64,000 nt of DNA, from positions 1,302,001 to 1,366,000 of the forward strand of contig NZ_FSQW01000002.1 of assembly GCF_900128895.1 (NCBI RefSeq). Reading direction: 5' to 3'. Below are positions 35,646-43,883 of the stretch, one piece after another. Every line of letters begins with the position of its first letter. Position 1 is the first letter of the stretch. This stretch comes from Parasphingorhabdus marina DSM 22363 (GTDB lineage Bacteria > Pseudomonadota > Alphaproteobacteria > Sphingomonadales > Sphingomonadaceae). The position numbers and the translations under genes were made by a program. The notes under the pieces were generated by a model that saw nothing but the letters and a program-made list of their open reading frames with translations, had not been told where the DNA came from and searched no databases.

Positions 35646-37982
35646 CTAATGCTTGCTGTCGCGCTCCGGCGTCAGCATGCCGGGGGCGACAAATCCGATC
35701 GGTTCGGCGCGCATCGCACTTTGCTTGAGCGATGCTTCCATCTTGGAATATTCTTCCTCCATTTCCGGTGTCACCGAAGCGCGGCTGTCTTTCAGCGCCT
35801 TTTCGAAATGCTTCATTCCCACGGTCTCGACCAGCCCGCCATGTTCGCGCAACGCATAGAGGCCGGCCCGGCGCACCAGATCCTCGAGATCAGCACCCGA
35901 ATAGCGTTCCGTCCGCTCGGCAATGTCGTCAAGATCGACATCTTTGGCGATCGGCATTTTCGAGGTGTGGATCGCGAGGATGCGGCGCCGTCCATCCTTG
36001 CCGGGAACCGACACATAGACCAGCTCGTCAAAACGGCCCGGTCGCAAAAGTGCCGGGTCCACCAGACCGGGGCGATTCGTGGCACCGATCAGGATGACCG
36101 ACTGCATTTCCTCCAGCCCGTCCATCTCGGCGAGAATCGTATTCACCACCCGCTCCGTCACCTGCGGCTCGCCCATTCCGCGGCCCCGGGCGGGGACCAG
36201 ACTGTCGATCTCGTCGATGAAAAGGATCGTCGGGGCCACTTGCCGGGCACGGGCGAACAGGCGGGCAATCTGCTGCTCGCTTTCGCCATACCATTTGGAC
36301 AGCAGGTCACTCGACTTGGTCGCGATGAAATTGGCATCCGCTTCACGCGCGGCCGCCTTGGCCAGCAGGGTCTTGCCCGTTCCCGGGGGACCATAAAGGA
36401 GGAACCCCTTGGCCGGGCGAATGCCCAGCTTGGTAAAGGCTTCGGGATTTTTCATCGGCAGTTCAATGCCTTCCTTGAGGCGCATCTGCGCGTCATCCAG
36501 TCCGCCAATATCCTCCCAGCGCACATCGGGAGCCTGGACCATCACCTCGCGCATCGCAGATGGCTGCACGCGCTTGAGTGCCTCGACAAAGTCATTGCGC
36601 TGCACGACCAGTTCATCAAGCACTTCCGGCGGAACGGTTTCCGACTCCAGATCGAGCTTTGGCATGATTCGCCGCACGGCTTCAATCGCAGCCTCCCGCG
36701 TCAGCGCCGCCAGATCGGCACCGACAAACCCGTAGGTTGTACGGGCCAGCTCGTGCAGGTCCACTGCGCTTTCGAGTGGCATCCCGCGCGTGTGGATCCC
36801 CAGTATCTCGCGGCGGCCGCGCGCGTCGGGCACGCCGACGATGATCTCGCGGTCAAAACGGCCGGGGCGGCGCAGCGCTTCGTCAATGGCTTCCGGCCGG
36901 TTGGTGGCGGCAATCACCACCAGATTGAGCCGGGATTCCAGACCATCCATCAGGGTCAGCAATTGCGCGACCAGCCGCTTCTCGGTTTCGCCCTGGACCT
37001 CGCCCCGCTTGGGCGCGATGGAGTCGATTTCATCAATAAACAGGATCGAGGGGGCCGACTTGGTCGCAGCCTCAAAGACTTCGCGCAGCTTTTTCTCGGA
37101 TTCGCCATAGGTCGACCCCATGATCTCCGGGCCGTTGATCAGAAAGAATTCGGCATCGCTTTCATTGGCGACGGCCCGGGCCAGGCGGGTCTTTCCGGTG
37201 CCTGGCGGGCCATGGAGCAGCACCCCGCGTGGCGGATCGACACCGAGCCGCGTGAACAGCTGCGGATAGCGGAGCGGCAGCTCGACCATCTCGCGCAGCT
37301 GATCGATTGTCTCATGCAAGCCGCCAATGTCATCATAGGTGACATCTGCCCGGCGATGCTCGGTCGATTCCTCATATTCCGGCCGGAGTTCCACCTCGGT
37401 ATTCTCGTCGATATGGACAAAACCCTTCGGCGTGGTGGACACAACGGTGAGCCGTATCTGCTGCAGCGAAAAGGCCGGGGCGGCGAGCATCTGTCGCAAT
37501 TGCGGCGGCATGTCGCTGCGATCCACCTGTTGCTGGCCATGGGTCGCGACAAAATCACCGGCATTCAGTGGCCGTCCCATGAAGCTGCGCTTGAGACCAT
37601 TACCGCTGCCGTGCAGTCGCAGGTCTTTCTGGGCTGGTGCGAAGACCACTTTTTTCGCCGGCTTCGATTCGACCTTGCGGATTTCGACGAAATCGCCGGA
37701 CCCGACTCCGGCATTGGCGCGTTGCAACCCGTCCAGCCGGACAAAATCCAGTCCTTCATCTTCTGGATAGGGCAAAACCGCCCGTGCGGGAGTCGCCTGC
37801 TTGCCGCAAATCTCGATAACCTCGCCTTCCACAAGACCCAGCGTTGCCATATTGTCTCGCGACAAGCGGGCCAGACCACGCCCGCTGTCTTCCGATCGCG
37901 CATTGGCGACCTGGAGCCGAAGCATGTTCGGGTCCTTGTCGTCGTCCTTTTTTTTGTCCGGGGAGTCAGAATTGTCAGACAT
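35646..37982 (-). CDS. CDC48/VAT-type AAA+ ATPase
   Basis: A 778-residue protein with the full architecture of CDC48/p97/VAT: N-terminal double-psi barrel (from about residue 20, LQVANARSEDSGRGLARLS), second N sub-domain, ring D1 with GPPGTGKTRLARAVA near residue 254 and Walker B ILFIDEIDSIAPKRGE, and ring D2 with GPPGTGKTLLAKAAA near 529 and ILFIDEIDSLVPARG. ATP-driven unfolding of proteins for the protease is its usual role. Such ATPases are common in archaea and eukaryotes and patchy in bacteria. ATG at 37982 follows AGGAG. It converges with the MFS gene (21 bases). Confidence 0.93.
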   Translation of the reverse strand: MSDNSDSPDKKKDDDKDPNMLRLQVANARSEDSGRGLARLSRDNMATLGLVEGEVIEICGKQATPARAVLPYPEDEGLDFVRLDGLQRANAGVGSGDFVEIRKVESKPAKKVVFAPAQKDLRLHGSGNGLKRSFMGRPLNAGDFVATHGQQQVDRSDMPPQLRQMLAAPAFSLQQIRLTVVSTTPKGFVHIDENTEVELRPEYEESTEHRRADVTYDDIGGLHETIDQLREMVELPLRYPQLFTRLGVDPPRGVLLHGPPGTGKTRLARAVANESDAEFFLINGPEIMGSTYGESEKKLREVFEAATKSAPSILFIDEIDSIAPKRGEVQGETEKRLVAQLLTLMDGLESRLNLVVIAATNRPEAIDEALRRPGRFDREIIVGVPDARGRREILGIHTRGMPLESAVDLHELARTTYGFVGADLAALTREAAIEAVRRIMPKLDLESETVPPEVLDELVVQRNDFVEALKRVQPSAMREVMVQAPDVRWEDIGGLDDAQMRLKEGIELPMKNPEAFTKLGIRPAKGFLLYGPPGTGKTLLAKAAAREADANFIATKSSDLLSKWYGESEQQIARLFARARQVAPTILFIDEIDSLVPARGRGMGEPQVTERVVNTILAEMDGLEEMQSVILIGATNRPGLVDPALLRPGRFDELVYVSVPGKDGRRRILAIHTSKMPIAKDVDLDDIAERTERYSGADLEDLVRRAGLYALREHGGLVETVGMKHFEKALKDSRASVTPEMEEEYSKMEASLKQSAMRAEPIGFVAPGMLTPERDSKH

Positions 37983-38108
37983 CAGGCGATTCTCCTGCCG
38001 CTTACCTATTATCAACTAGATAGGGTCGATGCGGCCAATATGCGACTCTCAATATCGCAATCGCAGCACTGGTCCCGCGACTTCGATACCGGGCAAGCTG
38101 AAAAAACC

Positions 38109-38139
38109 AAAAAAAAGGCCAGCCCCGAAGGACTGGCCT
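38109..38139 (-). terminator. strong orphan intrinsic terminator, minus strand
   Basis: On the minus strand the stem AGGCCAGTCC / GGGCTGGCCT closes with a C(UUCG)G tetraloop and is followed by seven T. There is no minus-strand gene upstream of it before the LysR gene region. The plus strand has no such T-run. Confidence 0.85.
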
Positions 38140-38190
38140 GAAAAGTTTTTAGGAGAGGATGCCTGAAAGGCCCGTCCTAATTGGGCCAGA
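38109..38190 (-). ncRNA. candidate small RNA ending in the orphan terminator
   Basis: From about 38190 the minus strand would give a 5' hairpin (GGCCC 38187-38183 with GGGCC 38173-38169), a single-stranded CCUCUCCU (38158-38151) that is complementary to Shine-Dalgarno sequences, and then the terminator: about 80 nucleotides in all. A possible -10 (CATAAG, 38200-38195) lies at fitting distance. The region is intergenic (CDC48-type gene to LysR gene). Similar C-rich loops are the target-binding part of many alphaproteobacterial sRNAs. No homologue was recognised; the 5' end is a guess. Confidence 0.45.
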
Positions 38191-38257
38191 ATCGCTTATG
38201 TTGCAAGTGCGAAATAGACATTGATAGTTGCATGATTTGCAACCAATATAGTTCAAT

Positions 38258-38275
38258 ATGGCGGATTTCCGCCAT
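38258..38275. promoter_or_regulatory. 18-bp perfect palindrome upstream of the LysR gene
   Basis: ATGGCGGA-TT-TCCGCCAT, 65 bases before the proposed LysR start. Symmetry and place fit an operator, possibly of the LysR protein itself. It also sits about 70 bases upstream of the possible small RNA promoter on the other strand. Confidence 0.4.
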
Positions 38276-38340
38276 TATCCACAGAATCTATGAAGTTTTG
38301 CATTGCACAATCCGAAATTGGCGCCAATATGCGTTGCATC

Positions 38341-39219
38341 ATGAGACGCCTTCCTCCCCTTCGCGCGCTCGAAGCCTTTATTCGCGTGGCCAGGCTCGGG
38401 TCTTCCAAAGCTGCAGCAGCTGAGCTGGCGCTGTCCGCACCGGCCCTGAGTCGGCGGATCAAGTCGCTGGAAGACCATATCGGCAAGCCGCTGTTCGAAC
38501 GCCGTAATCAGGCGATGATTCTGAACGAGGACGGCCAGACGCTGCTGGATGCGGTCGCACCGGCGATCGAAACAATCGGCGAAGCGGTCGACCAGATGAC
38601 GGTCAGCGGTGGCGATCTCCGGCTGCGCCTCGGCGTGTTGCCGCTGTTCGGGGCGACTCGACTTCTTCCCCGGCTGCCAGAGCTGCGCCAGCTGTTTCCA
38701 AAGCTTCATATCGATGTCGATACATCCAGCCATGCGGAGAACATGCTGGGCGATGTGATCGATGCGGCGATCATCATCGCTGATCATGTCGACCCCAATC
38801 TTTACAGTGTGAAACTGGATTCGAACAAGGTCTACGCCATCGCTTCAACCGAGCTGACTGAGGGCCCGAACGCCATCCGGTCGCCGGAAGATCTGAAGCA
38901 TCACAATATTCTGGTCCACAGCGACATGACGCGCGCCTTTGAACAGTGGAAAGACGCAGTCGGCCTGCCGGATCTGGAACCGGCCAGCGTCGATCATCTC
39001 AACAGCGGACCGCTGATGCTCGAAGCCGCAGCTCAGGGGCTCGGCGTGGCGATCATGCATGGCGGGCATTTTTCCGATGCCAATGACCCCCGCCTCGCCC
39101 GGCTGTTCGACCATGATGTCGACAGTCCCTACAGCTACTGGTTTGTGTGCCGGAAGCGAGACAAGAAAAACCGCGCCGTCCGGATATTCCATGACTGGGT
39201 GATCAAGGCCGGCCTCTAA
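38341..39219 (+). CDS. LysR-family transcriptional regulator
   Basis: A 292-residue protein: N-terminal winged helix (residues 1-60, RRLPPLRALEAFIRVARLGS and ALSRRIKSLEDHIGKPLFER), a linker helix, and the type II periplasmic-binding-like effector domain. The ATG at 38341 places the HTH at the usual distance; other in-frame ATGs at 38290 and 38329 exist and no ribosome binding site decides. It resembles the GcvA-like group (EQWKDAVGLPDLEPASVDH). Targets unknown. It converges with the carboxymuconolactone decarboxylase gene. Confidence 0.88.
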   Translation: MRRLPPLRALEAFIRVARLGSSKAAAAELALSAPALSRRIKSLEDHIGKPLFERRNQAMILNEDGQTLLDAVAPAIETIGEAVDQMTVSGGDLRLRLGVLPLFGATRLLPRLPELRQLFPKLHIDVDTSSHAENMLGDVIDAAIIIADHVDPNLYSVKLDSNKVYAIASTELTEGPNAIRSPEDLKHHNILVHSDMTRAFEQWKDAVGLPDLEPASVDHLNSGPLMLEAAAQGLGVAIMHGGHFSDANDPRLARLFDHDVDSPYSYWFVCRKRDKKNRAVRIFHDWVIKAGL

Positions 39220-39231
39220 TCGGGCTTGCGA

Positions 39232-39795
39232 TCAGGCCTCAAGATCCGGATCAGCATCAAGCCCTTCGTCCAGCTGCACCCCGAAACTGTTGAGCATCAT
39301 CGACACCTGGGTGTACTGGCCGACCGTCATCACCAGATCCATGCGCTGTTTCTCGGTGAGTTCAGACAGACCGGACCACGTCGCATCCGTCACAAAACTG
39401 TCGGCAGTCAGCTCGTCCACCGCCTTGAGCAGGGCGCGATCCAGCGCTGTCCAGCCATCGGCTTCCGGCCCCTGCTTGATGCGCTCTATCTCTTCATCGC
39501 TCAGCCCGGCCTCTTTGCCGATCCGGACATGCTGCGCCCATTCATATCCCGATTTCCAGTTATAGCCCGTCCGCAAGATCACCAGTTCCCGCTCGCGCGG
39601 CGGCAGGTCATTATGGTCGGACAGGATATAACCGCCCCAGGCGAGAAACGCCTTGCTCGCCCGCGGCGCTCGCATCAGCGTTCGGAAAATGTTGTAGATC
39701 GGGCCGACCGGAAAGGTTTTGCGGATATTGCCGGACTGTCCGGAATCCAGTTCGGCATCGGAAAGGGGTTCTATCCTCGGGACTTTCAGGCGCAT
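39232..39795 (-). CDS. carboxymuconolactone decarboxylase / alkylhydroperoxidase-like protein
   Basis: A 187-residue AhpD-like fold protein: helical repeat with PPRERELVILRTGYNWKSGYEWAQH, where the catalytic CxxC of AhpD is absent (this position reads NWKSGYEW), followed by IGKEAGLSDEEIERIKQG. Without the Cys pair it is closer to the 4-carboxymuconolactone decarboxylase side of the family than to the peroxidase side. AAAGGAG precedes the ATG. It lies 12 bases from the end of the LysR gene, in convergent orientation. Confidence 0.82.
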   Translation of the reverse strand: MRLKVPRIEPLSDAELDSGQSGNIRKTFPVGPIYNIFRTLMRAPRASKAFLAWGGYILSDHNDLPPRERELVILRTGYNWKSGYEWAQHVRIGKEAGLSDEEIERIKQGPEADGWTALDRALLKAVDELTADSFVTDATWSGLSELTEKQRMDLVMTVGQYTQVSMMLNSFGVQLDEGLDADPDLEA

Positions 39796-39835
39796 GACGG
39801 AAACTCCTTTTTGCAGATCTCAAGATCAGGGAATG

Positions 39836-40261
39836 TCATTCCTCCGTCCTGCGTGTGAAGCGAAACATGCGGCCGCGCTTGCCATGTATGAAAACCAGTT
39901 TGTCTTCGGTGACGGATGACATGATGTAGCAGGTCTTTTCCCCGGATTCCTTTACAACAAAGGCCTCGCCGTCGGGGTCCGCGCTTCCGGTGCTGCAGTC
40001 TTTCACAAATACCGCCGGCCCGCGGCTTGTCTCGACCGCTTTTTCAAAGCGCACGAATTCATGGCCGGAAATTTCCAGCTCGCGATCCGTGTTTTCTTCG
40101 GAGACCCAGCGTCCCCGCAGTTCGGCTATCGCACCGGTGTCCGAAGCGGGCGGGTTTTCGAACAGCGAATCCGGATAGAGTTCCGGCTCCGCTTCAGGAC
40201 CGCTGCAGGAGGCAAGCAGGGTGGTTGCGATGATCCCGAGACCGTATCGATATACCTGCAT
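39836..40261 (-). CDS. hypothetical lipoprotein
   Basis: A 141-residue protein with lipoprotein signal (lipobox LLASC at residue 19), then a region with GRWVSEENTDRELEISGHEFVRF and VFVKDCSTGS, CYIMSS. The two Cys in the mature part could form a disulfide. The family is not recognised. It is in the same direction as the cyclophilin gene (36 bases downstream of its stop) and the CMD-family gene (40 bases after), so may share their transcript. Confidence 0.7.
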   Translation of the reverse strand: MQVYRYGLGIIATTLLASCSGPEAEPELYPDSLFENPPASDTGAIAELRGRWVSEENTDRELEISGHEFVRFEKAVETSRGPAVFVKDCSTGSADPDGEAFVVKESGEKTCYIMSSVTEDKLVFIHGKRGRMFRFTRRTEE

Positions 40262-40297
40262 GGCCTGCCTCCCCTTTGGCGCCTGATCCGTTGGCGT

Positions 40298-40747
40298 TTA
40301 TCCCAGCGTAACCGACTTGATCGTGCCAGGCTGCGCCGGTGGCTCGCCCTTGGGCAGGGCATCGACGGCGTCCATGCCGCTGGTGACTTCACCCCAGACC
40401 GTATACTGGCCATCGAGGAACGTCGCGTCGTCCAGGCAGATGAAAAACTGGCTGTTGGCACTGTTCGGATCCATGGTCCGGGCCATGGAACAGACGCCGC
40501 GCACATGGGGTTCCTGAGAGAATTCGGCGGGAATGTCGGGCTTGTCCGAACCGGACATGCCGGTACCGGTCGGATCACCGCCCTGCGCCATGAATCCGTC
40601 AATCACGCGGTGGAAAACAACCCCGTCGTAAAAACCTTCCGACGCCAGTTCGGTAATCCGCTCGACATGGCCGGGAGCCAGATCCGGACGGAGCTTGATT
40701 TCAACATCGCCGGTATCGAGGTGGAAGGTCATTTTTTCATGCGCCAT
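40298..40747 (-). CDS. peptidyl-prolyl cis-trans isomerase (cyclophilin type)
   Basis: A 149-residue cytoplasmic cyclophilin: FYDGVVFHRVIDGFMAQGGD holds the catalytic Arg and GFMxQ motif, followed by ANSQFFICLDDATFLDGQYTVWG. It speeds cis-trans change of proline bonds. There is no signal peptide. Start at 40747 (MAHEKMTFHLDTGDVEIKL) has GGA at moderate spacing; the frame is open 14 codons further upstream but lacks conservation-like residues. Confidence 0.93.
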   Translation of the reverse strand: MAHEKMTFHLDTGDVEIKLRPDLAPGHVERITELASEGFYDGVVFHRVIDGFMAQGGDPTGTGMSGSDKPDIPAEFSQEPHVRGVCSMARTMDPNSANSQFFICLDDATFLDGQYTVWGEVTSGMDAVDALPKGEPPAQPGTIKSVTLG

Positions 40748-40923
40748 GGGCTGTTCCTTGTTCTGAGATATAGTGTCGTTGCAGGGCATATAGGTGCAGG
40801 CGCACGAAAAATCACCCGCTGCTTTCGATAAATGTCACAAAACATTGCATTCTGGCCATTACTGCTACTAGACAGCAATCGTGCGGCGGTTCGGTATGCC
40901 GCTCTGAGGCGGGGAGCATCGAC

Positions 40924-42339
40924 ATGAGCGAGCCAGGCAACACTCCCGAAGACCGCGAAGCAGACGCCGCTCCCCAGAGCCTTGACGAAGATAACCGGCT
41001 GACCGACGAATTTGTCCGCTCGGTTTCAGATGCTGTCGATCAGGCCGATCCCAATCTCGCCCAGGAACTGGTCAACCCGCTACACAACGCCGATATTGCC
41101 GATCTCTTCGAACTGGTCGACGAAGACGAGCGCGCCCCGCTGGCCGCCGCCCTGGGCGATCTGGTCAGCGCGGATGTGCTTGCGGAAATGAACGAGCACG
41201 TCCGGGAAGATCTGATCGAAATACTCGAGCCCGGGCAGATTGCGGATCTGACCGAACAGCTCGAGACCGATGACGCCGTTGCGATTATCGAAGATCTCAA
41301 GGAAGGCGAACAGAAAGCCGTTCTGGCCGAACTGGATGCCGAAGATCGCGCGGTCATCGAAACCGCCCTGACCTATCCGGAAGAAACCGCCGGCCGGATC
41401 ATGCAGCGCGATCTGGTGGCAGTGCCGGAACATATGAATGTCGGGCAGCTGATCGACTATCTGCGCGAACATGATGATCTGACCACCGAATTCTGGGAAA
41501 TTTTCGTCGTTGATCCGGCGCACAAGCCGGTCGGCACCTGCCAGCTGAGCTGGATCCTGCGCACACCCCGCGACATCGCCGTCAGCGACGTGATGAAACG
41601 GGAGCAAACACTGGTCCCGGCCGACATGGACCAGGAAGAGGTCGCCCTGCGGTTCCAGAAATATAATCTGATCTCCGCCGCCGTGGTCGACGAGGATGGC
41701 CGGCTGATCGGCATGATCACCGTCGATGACATTCTCCATATCGTCGAAGACGAAGCCAGCGAGGACGTGCTGCTGCTGTCCGGTGCCGGCGAAGGGGACA
41801 TCAATGAACCGATCCGGGAAAGCTATCGGGCGCGCGTCCGCTGGCTGATCGCCAATCTTGCGACCGCGCTGCTCGCCAGCTTCGTGATTTCCATTTTTGG
41901 CGCTGCCATCGAACAGATGGTGGCACTGGCGATTCTGATGCCGATCGTCGCCTCGATCGGCGGCAACGCCGGAACCCAGACGATGGCGGTTTCCGTCCGG
42001 GCTCTCGCGATGAATGAACTCACCCGGTCCAATACCCGGCGAATTATCGGCCGCGAATTCCGCATTGCCCTGCTCAACGGTGGCACGGTGGCGGTACTGG
42101 TCGGGATCGGCACGGCACTGATCTTCGCCAATCCGATGCTGGGCGGGGTGATCGCGGCCGCGATGCTGGTCAACATCGTCATTGCCGGCTTTGCAGGGAT
42201 ATTCGTCCCGGTCATGCTTGACCGCCTCCATCAGGATCCGGCGCTGGCCTCTTCGGTCTTTGTCACCATGATCACCGATACGATGGGCTTCCTCGCCTTT
42301 CTCGGTTTCGCGGTCGCCAGCGGTCTGGTTGGACTCTAG
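40924..42339 (+). CDS. mgtE: magnesium transporter MgtE
   Basis: A 471-residue protein: N-terminal acidic superhelical domain (residues 30-150, HNADIADLFELVDEDERAPL, EDLKEGEQKAVLAELD), two CBS domains (about 160-285, IMQRDLVAVPEHMNV, VVDEDGRLIGMITVDDI), and five membrane helices from about 305 (IANLATALLASFVISIFGAA, MPIVASIGGNAGTQTM with the selectivity motif, VNIVIAGFAGIFVPVML). The acidic N-domain and CBS sense Mg2+. I see no M-box-like leader in the 176-base upstream region. Confidence 0.95.
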   Translation: MSEPGNTPEDREADAAPQSLDEDNRLTDEFVRSVSDAVDQADPNLAQELVNPLHNADIADLFELVDEDERAPLAAALGDLVSADVLAEMNEHVREDLIEILEPGQIADLTEQLETDDAVAIIEDLKEGEQKAVLAELDAEDRAVIETALTYPEETAGRIMQRDLVAVPEHMNVGQLIDYLREHDDLTTEFWEIFVVDPAHKPVGTCQLSWILRTPRDIAVSDVMKREQTLVPADMDQEEVALRFQKYNLISAAVVDEDGRLIGMITVDDILHIVEDEASEDVLLLSGAGEGDINEPIRESYRARVRWLIANLATALLASFVISIFGAAIEQMVALAILMPIVASIGGNAGTQTMAVSVRALAMNELTRSNTRRIIGREFRIALLNGGTVAVLVGIGTALIFANPMLGGVIAAAMLVNIVIAGFAGIFVPVMLDRLHQDPALASSVFVTMITDTMGFLAFLGFAVASGLVGL

Positions 42340-42738
42340 CTTTCCGTCGGACTGCGAAAGACGGAAATGAAATTGCCAATGTCAATGAAGACCCGGTCGC
42401 GTGCATCTGCACCGATCATTTCGCACAACAGACGGTCAAAAGCGGACCATCTGAAGCAAGGTGATTTCGTCCGCCGTTGTGTGCCGGCAGCAATTGCGAC
42501 CCAGATGAAAATTGTCCGGCCAGGCCTCACCGATTGTTTCCAGAACGAGCAGAAATCGTGTCACGGCAAGGCCGGTTCCCAGGCGCTCTTTCAGAACCGG
42601 CGCCGGATCCCGCTGCAGCTTCTGACACATCACCGCATGACGGAGCGCCAGTATGATCCGTGCCTCGGCCCCGGAAAGCGACAACAATTCCGGCAGCGGG
42701 GCACCCAGCTGTGCGATTTGGGCAGACCAGACTTTCAT
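42336..42738 (-). pseudogene. Fur-box controlled small protein (DUF6628-like) interrupted by a +1 frameshift
   Basis: The frame from the ATG at 42738 (MKVWSAQIAQL, with GGAGGAGAAG upstream) runs to a TGA at 42436, ending RNCCRHTTADEITLLQMVRF. The remainder of a typical C-terminus follows in the +1 frame: DRLLCEMIGADARDRVFIDI and ends at 42336. Joined, the protein is about 133 residues, and resembles, as far as I can judge, DUF6628 (ARxxLxxRR near the start, CC...T.DE..LL later). The switch point is CGC-TTTT-GAC at 42442-42436, where skipping one T restores the frame. I label it pseudogene, but programmed frameshifting or an assembly error are alternatives. It overlaps the end of mgtE tail to tail. 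Confidence 0.6.
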
Positions 42739-42776
42739 AACAGGCTTCTCCTCCGGATGATTCGAAGTCATATTAT

Positions 42777-42795
42777 GATATTGATAATCATTTGC
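42777..42795 (-). promoter_or_regulatory. Fur box
   Basis: GATATTGATAATCATTTGC matches 16 of 19 positions of the classical Fur consensus (GATAATGATAATCATTATC). It is 39 bases upstream of the frameshifted gene's ATG and lies between a possible -35 (TTGCAA) and -10 (TAATAT) on the minus strand. Confidence 0.75.
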
Positions 42796-42853
42796 AACAA
42801 TAAATATAGGGGAACTTGCACGCAGCTGTTCTTCCCGGAAAAACTGGCAGAAT

Positions 42854-43777
42854 CTAGCGGATAGCGACGGGATTGATCACCGCCTGAACCGACCCTGCAA
42901 ATCGGGGCTGGCCCAGCACGAACATGAATTCCCAGGCCTTGTCCCGGGCCAGGTCTGCCGTATTCATCGTCTCCAGAATGTAGACCCCGTAATGTGCGAG
43001 CAGCATGGCATGGACGGGAAACAGGTTTCCATCCGTTCCAAAGTCCATGGTTTCGAGAGCCGCACTGTCGGCACCAACCGCCACGACCCCCAGCTCTGCC
43101 AGATATTTCGCCCCATCCGCGTTGATCCCCGGTTGCTGCCCGATATACACGGCTGGGTCTTCGTCGGCCTTGGACAGCCAGCCGGTATGAAAGAGCACGA
43201 CATCGCCCTTGCCTATTGTCACACCCTGCGCCTTGGCCGCCGCCTGAATCTCCGCACTGCCAAAGGACGCCATCGGCGCAAGCTGCGCGACACCGCGATG
43301 TGCCGCGATATCGATCAGCACGCCACGCGTGACGATCGGCGGCACATGTTCGGTGCCCAGTTTCTTCAGTCCTTTGGGATCGAAAATCTCTTCGGCGGTA
43401 ATCCCGTTATAATGCACCTTGTCCACACCGATATGTCCCAGGCCATCCAGTTGTGATCCGATTCCGACATGGCTGACCAGACGATCGTCATGACCGGTCA
43501 CCTTGTTCGCGCCGCCTTCTGGGATCGGGAAAACCTCAATGTCAAACGCCCGCCCCGGGTAAGCGGGTGAGTTCCGGCCGGTGATCACGCCGAGTGGATA
43601 GGTCTTTCCGGTCTTCACCAGCTTCGAGGCGGCGAGCACTCCTTCGAGGCTCAGATTATTGGCAGCCCCGATCGTGTCGTCCGGTCCATGGGGGGATTTG
43701 GCGTGATCCTCTGCTGCCACCGGCGCTGCCATTGCCAGCAGACCGAATGCCGCCACCGTCATCCTGATCAGTCTCAT
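42854..43777 (-). CDS. exported cyclase family protein (kynurenine formamidase-like)
   Basis: A 307-residue protein with signal peptide (cleaved near VAAED, residue 23) and cyclase fold. The family metal motif HxGTHxDxxxH is degenerate here: SHVGIGSQLDGLGHIGVD keeps the first His, Asp and last His but has IGSQ in place of GTH. Other elements, EVFPIPEGGANKVTGHDDR and TPxxRGVLIDIAAHRG, match. An amidohydrolase is expected; the degenerate motif may alter metal binding. ATG follows GAGAGGATG. Function uncertain. Confidence 0.82.
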   Translation of the reverse strand: MRLIRMTVAAFGLLAMAAPVAAEDHAKSPHGPDDTIGAANNLSLEGVLAASKLVKTGKTYPLGVITGRNSPAYPGRAFDIEVFPIPEGGANKVTGHDDRLVSHVGIGSQLDGLGHIGVDKVHYNGITAEEIFDPKGLKKLGTEHVPPIVTRGVLIDIAAHRGVAQLAPMASFGSAEIQAAAKAQGVTIGKGDVVLFHTGWLSKADEDPAVYIGQQPGINADGAKYLAELGVVAVGADSAALETMDFGTDGNLFPVHAMLLAHYGVYILETMNTADLARDKAWEFMFVLGQPRFAGSVQAVINPVAIR

Positions 43778-43883
43778 TGGTCATCCTCTCGCTTGTGTTC
43801 CCGCATATCATTCACCCGTTGGCTGGTGCGCGCAAGTCTGATCGATGCTTGACTATGACGGTCACTCCCCACACATGAATGCC

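Noticed and set aside
35649-38141. Very long open frame (830 codons) antisense to the CDC48-type gene
   Set aside because: A shadow of codon usage; composition is not protein-like and the opposite strand has a clear ATPase.
40748-40923. Mg2+ riboswitch (M-box) before mgtE
   Set aside because: The 176-base leader has only short hairpins and none of the M-box conserved elements I can recognise.
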